NCBI RefSeq assembly: GCF_022829285.1
Contig: NZ_JAKSYI010000120.1
Location: 1-64,000, forward strand
Direction of reading: 5' to 3'
Length of the DNA: 64,000 bases
Origin: Methylobacterium sp. J-078
Lineage (GTDB): Bacteria; Pseudomonadota; Alphaproteobacteria; Rhizobiales; Beijerinckiaceae
Shown: in pieces, positions 1 to 6,828 of the stretch
Numbering within the stretch: the first letter of the stretch is position 1
Layout of the letters: the number at the start of each line of letters is the position of its first letter
Program-made: the position numbers and the translations under genes
The notes under the pieces: model-generated
What the model was told of the DNA's origin: nothing
The model's input: only the letters and a program-made list of their open reading frames with translations
Databases searched by the model: none

Positions 1-79
1 GGCGGGATCGATCGCCGGCGATCGCGGCAAGCGCTGACTGGGTGGCGGCGTCGAGGAGCACGCAGACGGTCTGAGCCAT
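1..79 (-). CDS. IS630 family transposase, N-terminal 26 residues (partial at window edge)
   Basis: The frame starts with ATG at 79 and reads MAQTVCVLLDAATQSALAAI before leaving the window after about 26 codons. This opening (a short beta strand, then an alanine-rich helix beginning near residue 9) is the usual start of alphaproteobacterial IS630 transposases, just before their first helix-turn-helix. No catalytic residue is inside the window, so activity cannot be judged. It lies in the same orientation as the gene it interrupts. The assignment rests on resemblance of the start only. Confidence 0.6.
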   Translation of the reverse strand, partial: MAQTVCVLLDAATQSALAAIAGDRSR

Positions 80-137
80 TGCCCAGACTCGCATGCATCG
101 CCCGCCTCGTGAATCCTCTGACCGCGTCAGTGCACTA
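1..137 (-). mobile_element. Right-hand end of an IS630-family insertion sequence, cut by the window edge
   Basis: The stretch holds the 5' end of an IS630-type transposase gene and its upstream terminal region. IS630/Tc1-mariner elements insert at TA, often within CTAG, and duplicate the TA. A CTAG lies at 135-138, exactly where a neighbouring Tat-signal reading frame is broken. The element most likely ends at 135, with the duplicated TA at 136-137. The other end of the element is outside the window, so the inverted repeats cannot be compared. The boundary is an inference from target preference plus the broken gene. Confidence 0.65.
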
Positions 138-204
138 GCCAAGTCGCGGTGCCGGCGGCGCCCAGAAGCGCGAGAAGATCACGACGATCGATCCGATGGG
201 TCAT
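127..204 (-). pseudogene. N-terminal stub of a Tat-exported protein, truncated by the IS630 insertion
   Basis: A strong ribosome-binding site (GGAGAG, five bases before the start) precedes ATG at 204. The frame reads MTHRIDRRDLLALLGAAGTA then TW, a twin-arginine signal peptide (RRDLL followed by a hydrophobic stretch). Native coding ends at the CTAG at 135-138; the last three codons and the stop at 127 come from the insertion sequence. The gene lies 81 bp downstream of the lyase at 286-1227 and on the same strand. It was therefore probably the next gene of that operon, for example a binding protein or a secreted enzyme. What it was cannot be said from 22 residues. Confidence 0.6.
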
Positions 205-285
205 AGGGCTCTCCTGCGATGTCGAAACGGACGGGATGCGCGCGCGGAGTGTGCCGGACGCACGGTGTTCGGGCCCTGGATGGGA

Positions 286-1227
286 TCAGGCAGTGAGTAG
301 ACCGCAGCGGTCGAGATCCGCCCTGAGGCGGCCGCGCTCGGACTCGGTCAGGGGGGTCAGGGGGGCACGGACCGAGCCGCCCGCCATGCCGATCAGGTCG
401 CACCAGACCTTCACGGCGGCGCCAGGCATGTGGCCCCGCCGCAGCGGGTCCATGACCCAGGCGTTGAAGACGGCGCGGATGTCGGAGAGACGCGCGGCCA
501 TAGCTTCGGCCTCCTCGGTCCGGCCACCGGCCAGATGAGCGATGTAGTCCGCGATCGGTCGCGCCGCACCGACTTGGTAGAGATAAGGTTCCGGATCGGC
601 AAACAGCACGCGTTGCCCGAAGTCGCGATAATTGCCGAGGAAATTCTCCTCCAGCGGATCGGATACCGCGACGCCCCTTCGTGCGACGTTGCGCAGGGCA
701 TTGTTCTCCGCCGCCGACGCGGTGGTCTTTAGAAGCGTCAGATTGGGCAGGGTGGAGATGCGCGCGAAGGCGGCGGGATCGAGGGCACTGCCGGCCGCCG
801 TCGCGGCGTTGAAGAGCACCACCGGCATCTCCAGGCGAGGACAGACATACTCGAAATAGGCAACCTGCTGGAGGGAGGAGCGGGGCCCTGAGGTCGGGAC
901 CATGAGGACGGCACTGTCGGCGCCGACCGACTTGGCGTGCGCCCCGAATTCCAGCGTCTCCGGGATCGAGGTCGCCGTCACGACGACGGAAACCTTGAGC
1001 CGCCCCGAGGCCTCGTCGAGGATCGTCTCGAGAACGTGCCGACGCTCCGCGACCGTGAGCGCCCAGACCTCGCCGATCAGGCCGTTACAGAAGACCCCAG
1101 CCAAGCCGAGCTCGATGTAGCGACGGACATTGGATCGAATCCCGTCGTCGTCGACGGCGCCGGTCTTCGTGAACGGCGTATGGATCGCAGCCCAAACCGG
1201 AACGCCCTCGGAGGAAACATCAACCAT
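286..1227 (-). CDS. Dihydrodipicolinate synthase (DapA/NanA) family lyase or aldolase
   Basis: A 313-residue TIM-barrel protein of the DapA/N-acetylneuraminate-lyase superfamily, the normal length for the family. The Schiff-base lysine is Lys167 (LLKTTAS). The glycine-rich loop usually read as GTTGE appears as GLIGE at 49-53. The conserved tyrosine 28 residues before the lysine, which relays protons in DapA (Tyr133 in E. coli), is Phe139 here (PVVLFN). The substrate is therefore unlikely to be the DapA pair. It is probably a 2-keto acid in sugar-acid or amino-acid breakdown. It is transcribed away from a GntR regulator, across a palindrome at 1289-1318, and was followed by an exported protein now cut by IS630. 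True lysine-pathway DapA is unlikely in this accessory setting. Confidence 0.8.
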   Translation of the reverse strand: MVDVSSEGVPVWAAIHTPFTKTGAVDDDGIRSNVRRYIELGLAGVFCNGLIGEVWALTVAERRHVLETILDEASGRLKVSVVVTATSIPETLEFGAHAKSVGADSAVLMVPTSGPRSSLQQVAYFEYVCPRLEMPVVLFNAATAAGSALDPAAFARISTLPNLTLLKTTASAAENNALRNVARRGVAVSDPLEENFLGNYRDFGQRVLFADPEPYLYQVGAARPIADYIAHLAGGRTEEAEAMAARLSDIRAVFNAWVMDPLRRGHMPGAAVKVWCDLIGMAGGSVRAPLTPLTESERGRLRADLDRCGLLTA

Positions 1228-1288
1228 CGGTGCACCTGGATGACCTGAGCCGAAAACGGTTCGCCCGTTTCAATGACCGAATCGTCAT

Positions 1289-1318
1289 TCCTCATATTTA
1301 TCATGATAAATATGAGGA
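1289..1318. promoter_or_regulatory. 30-bp perfect AT-rich palindrome, probable operator of the GntR regulator
   Basis: The two 15-base halves (the left reads TCCTCATATTTATCA) are exact reverse complements with no spacer. The site is strikingly AT-rich for this genome. It sits 61 bases upstream of the lyase start and 144 bases upstream of the GntR start. FCD-type GntR proteins bind such dyads in divergent promoters, so this is the best operator candidate. A terminator is unlikely because neither adjacent gene ends here. Confidence 0.65.
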
Positions 1319-1462
1319 GCAAATCGATTTCGGCGGCACGATGCCTATGTTCTCGGCAGGCCCATGGACTGGCGCTGTTGCCACGCAGCCCCGGAACCTT
1401 CAGCTAGGCCGCGTGAGCGGGTGGCCCCGAACGATACGATCTGCAGGCGCGAAAGACGTTCG

Positions 1463-2275
1463 ATGAGTGAGAAAGCAGACCTTCAGCCCGGCGGACGACG
1501 CGTACGGACGCAGAAGCGGGCCGACATGGTCGCCGAAGATATCAAACTGCTGATGACGCAGAAGAACCTGAGTGTCGGCGACCGATTGCCGACGGAGCGC
1601 GAACTGCAGGACCATTTCATCGTCAGCAAAGGCACGATCCGCGAGGCGCTCAAGTCCCTTGAAGTCCAAGGTCTGGTCCGGATCAGTACCGGGCCGCGCG
1701 GCGGCGCGACGCTCGTCGAGGTCCCCCTGAACCGAACGGTGCAGTTCGTGCAGAACTACCTGTTCTTCAAGGACATCGACATGAGCGGCATTTACGCCTC
1801 GCGTCGTCTTCTGGAACCGGAACTAGCGGCTGGTGCCGTCCCTTACCTGACGGACGAGCATTTTCGAATGCTGGCCCAGAATATTGAGATGTGCAGCTCT
1901 CATTCCGAGGGGATCGACACGATCGTCAGCCAGAGGCAGACCGATCTGGATTTTCACGACATCCTTGCGTCCGCAAACCCGAACGCATTTCTTCGGTTTA
2001 ACTGCGAGTTCATCAACGCACTCCTGCGAAAGCTCGTCGTCTACAGCACGGATACCCCGCACGAAGAGCACGCCCGGTTCGGATGCGCGAACGTTCGCTG
2101 TCATGCGGGCATTCTGGAGGCGGCGCGGCTCGGCGATGCCGAGCTCGTTCGCAAGCGCATGCGTGCGCACATGGATGAAGCCTTCGAGTTCGTCCAGCAT
2201 CTGAAAGGACGGCTCGATGGCCGCCTGCTCCTGGACTCCGATATGGCCCCCGTGAGGGAAAAACCGCGCTGGTGA
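1463..2275 (+). CDS. GntR family transcriptional regulator with FCD ligand domain
   Basis: The protein is 270 residues from the ATG at 1463. An upstream ATG at 1364 would add 33 low-complexity residues and was rejected. Residues about 15-85 form the winged helix-turn-helix, with the family pattern LPTERELQDHF, SKGTIREAL and the wing RGGATL. Residues about 105-255 form the helical FCD (FadR C-terminal) domain. The D-x3-H pattern (DFHDI) and the later histidines that bind metal in this domain are present. It is divergent from the DapA-like lyase and probably represses it through the palindrome at 1289-1318, released by an organic-acid ligand. The ligand is unknown. Confidence 0.85.
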   Translation: MSEKADLQPGGRRVRTQKRADMVAEDIKLLMTQKNLSVGDRLPTERELQDHFIVSKGTIREALKSLEVQGLVRISTGPRGGATLVEVPLNRTVQFVQNYLFFKDIDMSGIYASRRLLEPELAAGAVPYLTDEHFRMLAQNIEMCSSHSEGIDTIVSQRQTDLDFHDILASANPNAFLRFNCEFINALLRKLVVYSTDTPHEEHARFGCANVRCHAGILEAARLGDAELVRKRMRAHMDEAFEFVQHLKGRLDGRLLLDSDMAPVREKPRW

Positions 2276-2324
2276 AACTCTTCCGCGATCGAATACCAAC
2301 CCTCGTTGATCAGCACCGATGCGC

Positions 2325-2693
2325 CTATTGGCGCAGTCCGATGGACATGATGCGCCAAAGCTGGGCGATGCGCTTGTTCCAGGCCTCGCAGCACGGGTCG
2401 AGGATGTCGGCATAGGATTGGAAGATCCGGTTGCCGAGCCAGTTCTCACGCATGAACTGCCAGAGGTTCTCGACTTGCCAGAGGTTCTCGACCGGGTTGA
2501 GTTCGGGTGAGCGACCCGGAACAGGCACCAAGGCGATGTCGCCTGGAACGAGCCGCCTCTTCGTGGTGTGCCAGCCGGCCCGATCGAGCAGGAGCACGGC
2601 GTGGACGCCGGGCGCGACGGTTGCGGAGATCTCTTCGAGGTGTTGGGCCATGGCCGAGGTGGTGCAACGGGCATGACCACGGGGAGGCGTCAT
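2325..2693 (-). pseudogene. IS630 family transposase remnant, C-terminal DDE half
   Basis: An open frame of 122 codons keeps the last two acidic motifs of the IS630 DDE catalytic core: the second Asp in LLLDRAGWH and the Glu in PELNPVEN. It ends with the usual RIMSIGLR tail. The first catalytic Asp and the N-terminal DNA-binding part are missing; upstream sequence to about 2870 is scrambled in all frames. The six residues after the catalytic Glu are duplicated (VENLWQ twice) by an 18-bp tandem repeat at 2458-2493. It is on the same strand as the IS630 fragment at the left edge. Because the C-terminal part lies upstream of that N-terminal part, the two are separate copies. It cannot make an active enzyme. 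Confidence 0.8.
2458..2493. repeat. 18-bp tandem duplication inside the IS630 remnant
   Basis: Two adjacent 18-base units (2458-2475 and 2476-2493) start with TGCCAGAGGTTCTCGAC and differ only at the last base. The length is a multiple of three, so the frame is kept. Six residues are added straight after the catalytic glutamate. Confidence 0.9.
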
Positions 2694-2945
2694 GGGGTGC
2701 GAGAGGCCGACCGTCCCGGGCCGACCTCCTATGCCCTATGCCGGAATGGTGCCCGTCGCGGCGGTGGCCGGCAAGGACGGGTCTGTGCGCAAAACGCACA
2801 TACGAGGCTGACGGAGCCATCGCGGCGCGGGCACGAGCCAGTTCCAAGCCCTCGGGGCGAGGTCCTGGCGAACCATGATCTCGTCCTCCGGTCGTCCTTG
2901 ATCACGCGCCAGGCGCTCAGGGAAAACCGAAGTCCTTGAAAAGGC

Positions 2946-3022
2946 TGGCGACCCCGGTTGGGCTCGAACCAACGACCTGCCGCTTAGAAGGCGGCTGCTC
3001 TATCCAGCTGAGCTACGGAGTC
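2946..3022 (-). tRNA. tRNA-Arg (anticodon TCT)
   Basis: The reverse strand folds as a 77-nt cloverleaf. The acceptor arms are GACTCCG and CGGGGTC (one G-T pair). The D arm holds AGCTCAGCTGGATAGAGC. The anticodon stem is GCCGC/GCGGC around the loop CTTCTAA, giving anticodon TCT. The T arm holds GGTTCGAGCCC, followed by an encoded GCCA end. Its 3' end points at the accessory patch at 1-2945, a common arrangement for tRNA-linked islands. Confidence 0.95.
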
Positions 3023-3136
3023 ATGCGGCAGAAGCCATTTAGCAGCCCGGTTTCCGGGTGTCATCAGGAGTCTCCGGCCCGCGGCGCCGCCCTGCCTTCC
3101 CGTGCAGGCCGACGCCGCCGACAGGACCCGGCCCCG

Positions 3137-4720
3137 TCAAGGCGTCGGCACCGCGCCGCCGTCCTTGGAGGCCCGAACCTCCGGGTTCTTCATCTGGCTG
3201 TAGACAATGCTGGAGAAGCTTCCGATCACCGCGTGCCAGGCGAGCTTCTCGTAGGCCGGATCGTTGCGACCCGCCTGACAGAACGCCGTGGTCAGGCCGT
3301 TGACGATGTCGTCGCCCTTGGCGCCTGGCACCGCTGCCTTGATCGGGGGCAGCAGGGTGTTGATGACGGGGATGAAGTCTTCCTGGGCCAAGCCCTTGAG
3401 CTTCTGCGAGGCGCCGGATTCGGCGATCGCCTTCGCGATCTCGGGCTGCGCGATCTCGGCGCAGGGCGCGGATCCGGCCAGCATCGTCTCCGTCGCCTTG
3501 CGTGCGGTCGCCACGATGCCGCGCTCGCCGATCACCGGGGCGGCATTGCCCCAGGCGTTGCGCACGTAATCGGTGACGTCGGCGACCTCCTGGTCGGTCA
3601 TGCCGGCGCCGATGGCGGGCATCGGCGCGTAGCCGTTCTGAGCCGCGAGGCCGCCCAGGATGACCCGAATCACCGTCTCGGGTCCCTTGGCCTGGACCGA
3701 GGTGTTGCCGGCGAGCGCGGGAATCGCGCCCTCCACGCCCCTGCCGTCCGGCTTGTGGCAGGAGGAACAGTAGCTCAGGTAGGTCGCGGCCCCCGGGGCG
3801 CCGGCGGCGTTGAAGGCCTGAAGGTCCTTGGACTTGTAGCTCTCCTTGGCCTTCTGCGTGCGCAGGTAGGCGACCATCGCCTTGAGATCGGCGTCGGTCA
3901 TCTTGGAGAGGGATTCTTCGATGGTCTGGCGCATCGGACCGGCGGCCACCCCCGGCAGGTTACCGGGCGCCGCGCCGGTCTTGAGGTAGGTCACCACCTG
4001 ATCGTCGCTCCAGGCGCCGATGCCGGTGTGATCGTCGGGGGTGATGTTGGGCGCGTACCAACCGTCGATGACGCCGCCGCCGAGCTTGCCGGCCAGACCG
4101 CTGTTGCCCACGATCTTGTTGGCGTTGTGACACATGCCGCAATGGCCGAGTCCCTCGACGAGGTAGCCCCCGCGATTGACCTCGGCGCTGGCCTGCGGAT
4201 CGGGCTGGAACTCGCCCGCCGTGAAGAAGGCCGTGCGCCAGGTGATGAGCGCGGTGCGGATGTTGAACGGGAAGGGGATCTCGGAATCCTTGCGCGGCTC
4301 GTGTACCGCCGGCAAGGATTTCAGGTAGGCGAAGATCGCATCGGAATCCGCCCGCGTGACCTTGGTGTACCAAGCGAACGGGAAGGCCGGGTAGAGATAG
4401 GACCCGTCCTTGGTGATGCCCTCGTGGAAAGCGCGGTAGAAATCGTCGGCGCTCCAGTTGCCGAGGCCGGTTTCCTTGTCCGGCGTCAGGTTGGGGGTGC
4501 GGATCTTGCCGATCGGCGTATTCAGCACGTAATTGCCCGCGAAGGGCTTACCGCCCGGCGCCGTGTGGCAGGCCACGCAATCGCCGGCCGTGGCCAGATA
4601 CTCGCCGCGCTTGATCAGGTCCGCATCCTGTGACGCGACGGTTTGGGCCGAGGCGGCCCCGACCCCGAAGCCGAACGTGAGCGCGGCTCCCAGGCGGAGA
4701 GCGGTGCGGCGATTCCTCAT
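3137..4720 (-). CDS. Triheme cytochrome c, alcohol/aldose-dehydrogenase subunit type, exported
   Basis: A 527-residue protein starting at the ATG at 4720, with GGAGAG just before it; a start 60 codons upstream was rejected because the signal peptide begins here. Residues 1-26 are a Sec signal ending ASAQ. Three c-type haem motifs are seen: CVACH (48-52), CGMCH (194-198) and CSSCH (318-322). This matches the membrane or periplasmic cytochrome subunit that takes electrons from quinoprotein or flavin dehydrogenases. After the third domain there are about 95 extra residues containing two cysteines (SAPCAEI, TAFCQAG), which the usual subunit lacks. No dehydrogenase partner lies nearby. It sits just downstream of tspO-bchP, so a role in photosynthetic or aerobic electron transfer is possible but unproven. 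Confidence 0.85.
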   Translation of the reverse strand: MRNRRTALRLGAALTFGFGVGAASAQTVASQDADLIKRGEYLATAGDCVACHTAPGGKPFAGNYVLNTPIGKIRTPNLTPDKETGLGNWSADDFYRAFHEGITKDGSYLYPAFPFAWYTKVTRADSDAIFAYLKSLPAVHEPRKDSEIPFPFNIRTALITWRTAFFTAGEFQPDPQASAEVNRGGYLVEGLGHCGMCHNANKIVGNSGLAGKLGGGVIDGWYAPNITPDDHTGIGAWSDDQVVTYLKTGAAPGNLPGVAAGPMRQTIEESLSKMTDADLKAMVAYLRTQKAKESYKSKDLQAFNAAGAPGAATYLSYCSSCHKPDGRGVEGAIPALAGNTSVQAKGPETVIRVILGGLAAQNGYAPMPAIGAGMTDQEVADVTDYVRNAWGNAAPVIGERGIVATARKATETMLAGSAPCAEIAQPEIAKAIAESGASQKLKGLAQEDFIPVINTLLPPIKAAVPGAKGDDIVNGLTTAFCQAGRNDPAYEKLAWHAVIGSFSSIVYSQMKNPEVRASKDGGAVPTP

Positions 4721-4769
4721 GGCGTCTCTCCGTGCTTCGGGTCTGGTGGCGTGAGCTCTGTGCGGAACG

Positions 4770-5075
4770 TCAGGCGTGCGGATCGAGTCGGACGGGCGTC
4801 GCTCCTGGATGTGGGCGGCCGCCGAGGCGCAGGACCATCTCGCCACCATGGGCCAGCCCCGACAGGGCGAGGCACCCGGCGATCGCGGTCCAGTGCGCAC
4901 CGGTGAGCGCTCCGCGCAGGGCGAGCATCAGCGCGGCCCCCGAGGCGAGGTTGCACAGATAGGGAGGCAGGGCCGTCTCGCGTCGCCGGAGGATCAGGGA
5001 CAGAACCACGGCCTCGATTGCGACGAGGACCAGGATCGCGTCGATGATGCGTCCGCCGGCGAACAGCGATTCCAT
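4770..5075 (-). CDS. Small membrane protein of unknown function next to tspO
   Basis: A 101-residue protein starting at the ATG at 5075, five bases after the stop of tspO, so translation is probably coupled. Three hydrophobic segments are visible: residues about 9-24 (IDAILVLVAIEAVVLSLI), 38-50, and 55-70. A positively charged RRRE lies between the first and second, and the tail is rich in His and Pro. It is not a family I can name. Position suggests it belongs to the bchG-pucC-bchP-tspO transcript. Confidence 0.65.
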   Translation of the reverse strand: MESLFAGGRIIDAILVLVAIEAVVLSLILRRRETALPPYLCNLASGAALMLALRGALTGAHWTAIAGCLALSGLAHGGEMVLRLGGRPHPGATPVRLDPHA

Positions 5076-5080
5076 CGGGG

Positions 5081-5578
5081 TCAGGCGCTCCGGAAGGGCC
5101 CGTTGAGCCGGACGATCGCCCTGTTGAGACACGCGGCGATCCCGACCCAAACGAGATAGGGCAGCAGCAAGGTGGCGGCGAGACCGGAAACCCGTGCCGT
5201 GACGAGGATCAGCGCCGCGATCGAGACCCAGAGGAACACAACTTCGAGAAGTGCCCAGTCCGGCCGGCGCATGCGGAAGAACAATCCGCTCCACGCGATA
5301 TTGAAAACCGCGTTGATCCCGTAGATCACGACGAGGACCGTGCGGGAGGCCAGACCCGAATCGGCGTTCCAGGCCATCACGCCCGAGATCGCCGTCAAGG
5401 TGAAGATCGTCGTCCAGACCGGGCCGAAGGCCCAGTCCGGCGGCTTCCAGGAGGGGCGCCGCAGGGCGTGATACCAGGGCCCGGTCGTCGTCAGGAGGCC
5501 GCCGGCCAGGGCCACCATCACGGCGACTCCAGCCGCGACCACGGGCGGACCCCAGTCGCCCATCAGCGCGGCGTTCAC
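5081..5578 (-). CDS. tspO: TspO/MBR family tryptophan-rich sensory protein
   Basis: A 165-residue, five-helix membrane protein with family hallmarks: WYHALRRPSWKPPDWAFGPVW near residues 35-55, then FNIAWSGLFF, and LLPYLVWVGIAACLN near the C-terminus. TspO in the outer membrane of Rhodobacter binds porphyrin intermediates and modulates photosynthesis gene expression in response to oxygen. Its start overlaps the end of bchP by 4 bp (ATGA), showing that it is co-transcribed with bacteriochlorophyll genes. That linkage supports the same role here. Confidence 0.93.
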   Translation of the reverse strand: MNAALMGDWGPPVVAAGVAVMVALAGGLLTTTGPWYHALRRPSWKPPDWAFGPVWTTIFTLTAISGVMAWNADSGLASRTVLVVIYGINAVFNIAWSGLFFRMRRPDWALLEVVFLWVSIAALILVTARVSGLAATLLLPYLVWVGIAACLNRAIVRLNGPFRSA

Positions 5579-6807
5579 GGCGAGACCCAGCGGAACAGGT
5601 GGGCGAGATCCTTGAAGAAGATCCGTGCGTGCGCCACCGGCTTCGCCCGAACCAGTTCCTTGTTCATGTAGGAATCCCAGGTCAGCTGCTGCACGTCGCG
5701 GTCGCGGCAGATCGAGACGAAGCGCTCACGCAGGCCGTCGTTGCGATACCAGACGCCCTGCATGATCCGCAGGATCAGGAAGACGCGGCCGTGCAGGCGC
5801 ATAAAGCGCCGCCGCGCCTCGGCGAGGGCCTTCGCCCGCCCGGTGACGAGGAAGGTTTCGGCCGCCTCGGCCGCGAGGCGCCCGCCGAGCATCGCGTAGT
5901 AGATGCCCTCGCCGGAGGCGGGGGCGACGATGCCGGCCGCATCCCCGGTCAGGAGGACGTCGCGGCCGTTGTCCCAGCGCTTCAGCGGCTTGAGGGGGAG
6001 GGGGGCGCCCTCGCGGCGAACGGTCTCACCGGCCTCCAGGCCCGTGGCGGCTCGCAGGTCCCGGATGGCGCCGCGCAGGGAGAAGCCCTTGCGGGCGCTG
6101 CCGGTGCCGATGCTCACGGTATCGCCGTGCGGGAAGACCCAGGCGTAGAAATCCGGCGAGAGCTTCCCCTGGTAATAGACATCGCAGCGGGTCGCCTCGA
6201 CATCGTGGTCGCCGGTCTCGGGCAACTTGACGATCTCGTGATACGCGAAGACCTGCCGCATCGTGGCGTGACCGGGAATCTCGGCCCGGCCGACCGAGGA
6301 ACTCGCGCCGTCCGCCCCGATGACGAGGCGGGCGCGGGCGGCCCTCGGAAAGCCGTCCTCCAGATAGTGCACCGTGGCGCCGTCCCCGTCGCGCTCGATG
6401 TGGCGGAAGCTCGCCGCCCGCAGGACCGCCCCGGCCTCCGCCGCGCGAGCACGCAGCCAGGGGTCGAAATCGGCGCGGTCCACCATGCCGACGAAGCCGT
6501 CGCCGATGGGCATGTCCACGCGCTTGTCCTTCGGGGAAACCATGCGGGCGGAGCGGATGCGCGCCACGAGGAGATGATCGGGAATCGCGAAGTCGCGGAT
6601 CAGGCGCGGCGGGATCGCGCCGCCGCAGGGCTTGATCCGGCCGGGCTTGTCGAGGAGGAGGACGCGCCGCCCACCGCGGGCGAGGTCGGTGGCCGCCGTA
6701 GCGCCGGCCGGACCGCCGCCCACCACTACGACATCGTAGGTTTCCGGCCCGGTCCCGTTCACGGGCGCATCGGTTCGAACGGCCGGGCTCTCGAGACCTC
6801 TCGACAT
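5575..6807 (-). CDS. bchP: Geranylgeranyl diphosphate/bacteriochlorophyll reductase BchP
   Basis: A 410-residue FAD enzyme. The Rossmann dinucleotide motif VVVGGGPAGATAA is at about residues 26-38, and the family signature KPCGGAIPPR follows near residue 58. The second FAD motif GDAAGIVAPASGEGI lies at about 290. BchP reduces three double bonds of the geranylgeranyl tail to phytyl after BchG attaches it. About 20 residues before the Rossmann motif are extra compared with Rhodobacter. Start at 6807 follows a GAGGTGAC ribosome site. Order bchG-pucC-bchP is the same as in Rhodobacter, which strongly supports the call. Confidence 0.95.
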   Translation of the reverse strand: MSRGLESPAVRTDAPVNGTGPETYDVVVVGGGPAGATAATDLARGGRRVLLLDKPGRIKPCGGAIPPRLIRDFAIPDHLLVARIRSARMVSPKDKRVDMPIGDGFVGMVDRADFDPWLRARAAEAGAVLRAASFRHIERDGDGATVHYLEDGFPRAARARLVIGADGASSSVGRAEIPGHATMRQVFAYHEIVKLPETGDHDVEATRCDVYYQGKLSPDFYAWVFPHGDTVSIGTGSARKGFSLRGAIRDLRAATGLEAGETVRREGAPLPLKPLKRWDNGRDVLLTGDAAGIVAPASGEGIYYAMLGGRLAAEAAETFLVTGRAKALAEARRRFMRLHGRVFLILRIMQGVWYRNDGLRERFVSICRDRDVQQLTWDSYMNKELVRAKPVAHARIFFKDLAHLFRWVSP

Positions 6808-6828
6808 GACGTCACCTCGCTCGTGGAA

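Noticed and set aside
1..2693. A single IS630 element split by insertion of the lyase and GntR genes
   Set aside because: On the minus strand the C-terminal piece lies upstream of the N-terminal piece, the wrong order for a split gene; they are separate copies.
2936..4633. A 565-codon plus-strand frame opposite the triheme cytochrome
   Set aside because: It is the antisense shadow of a gene with clear haem motifs and begins inside the tRNA-Arg. High GC keeps opposite frames open.
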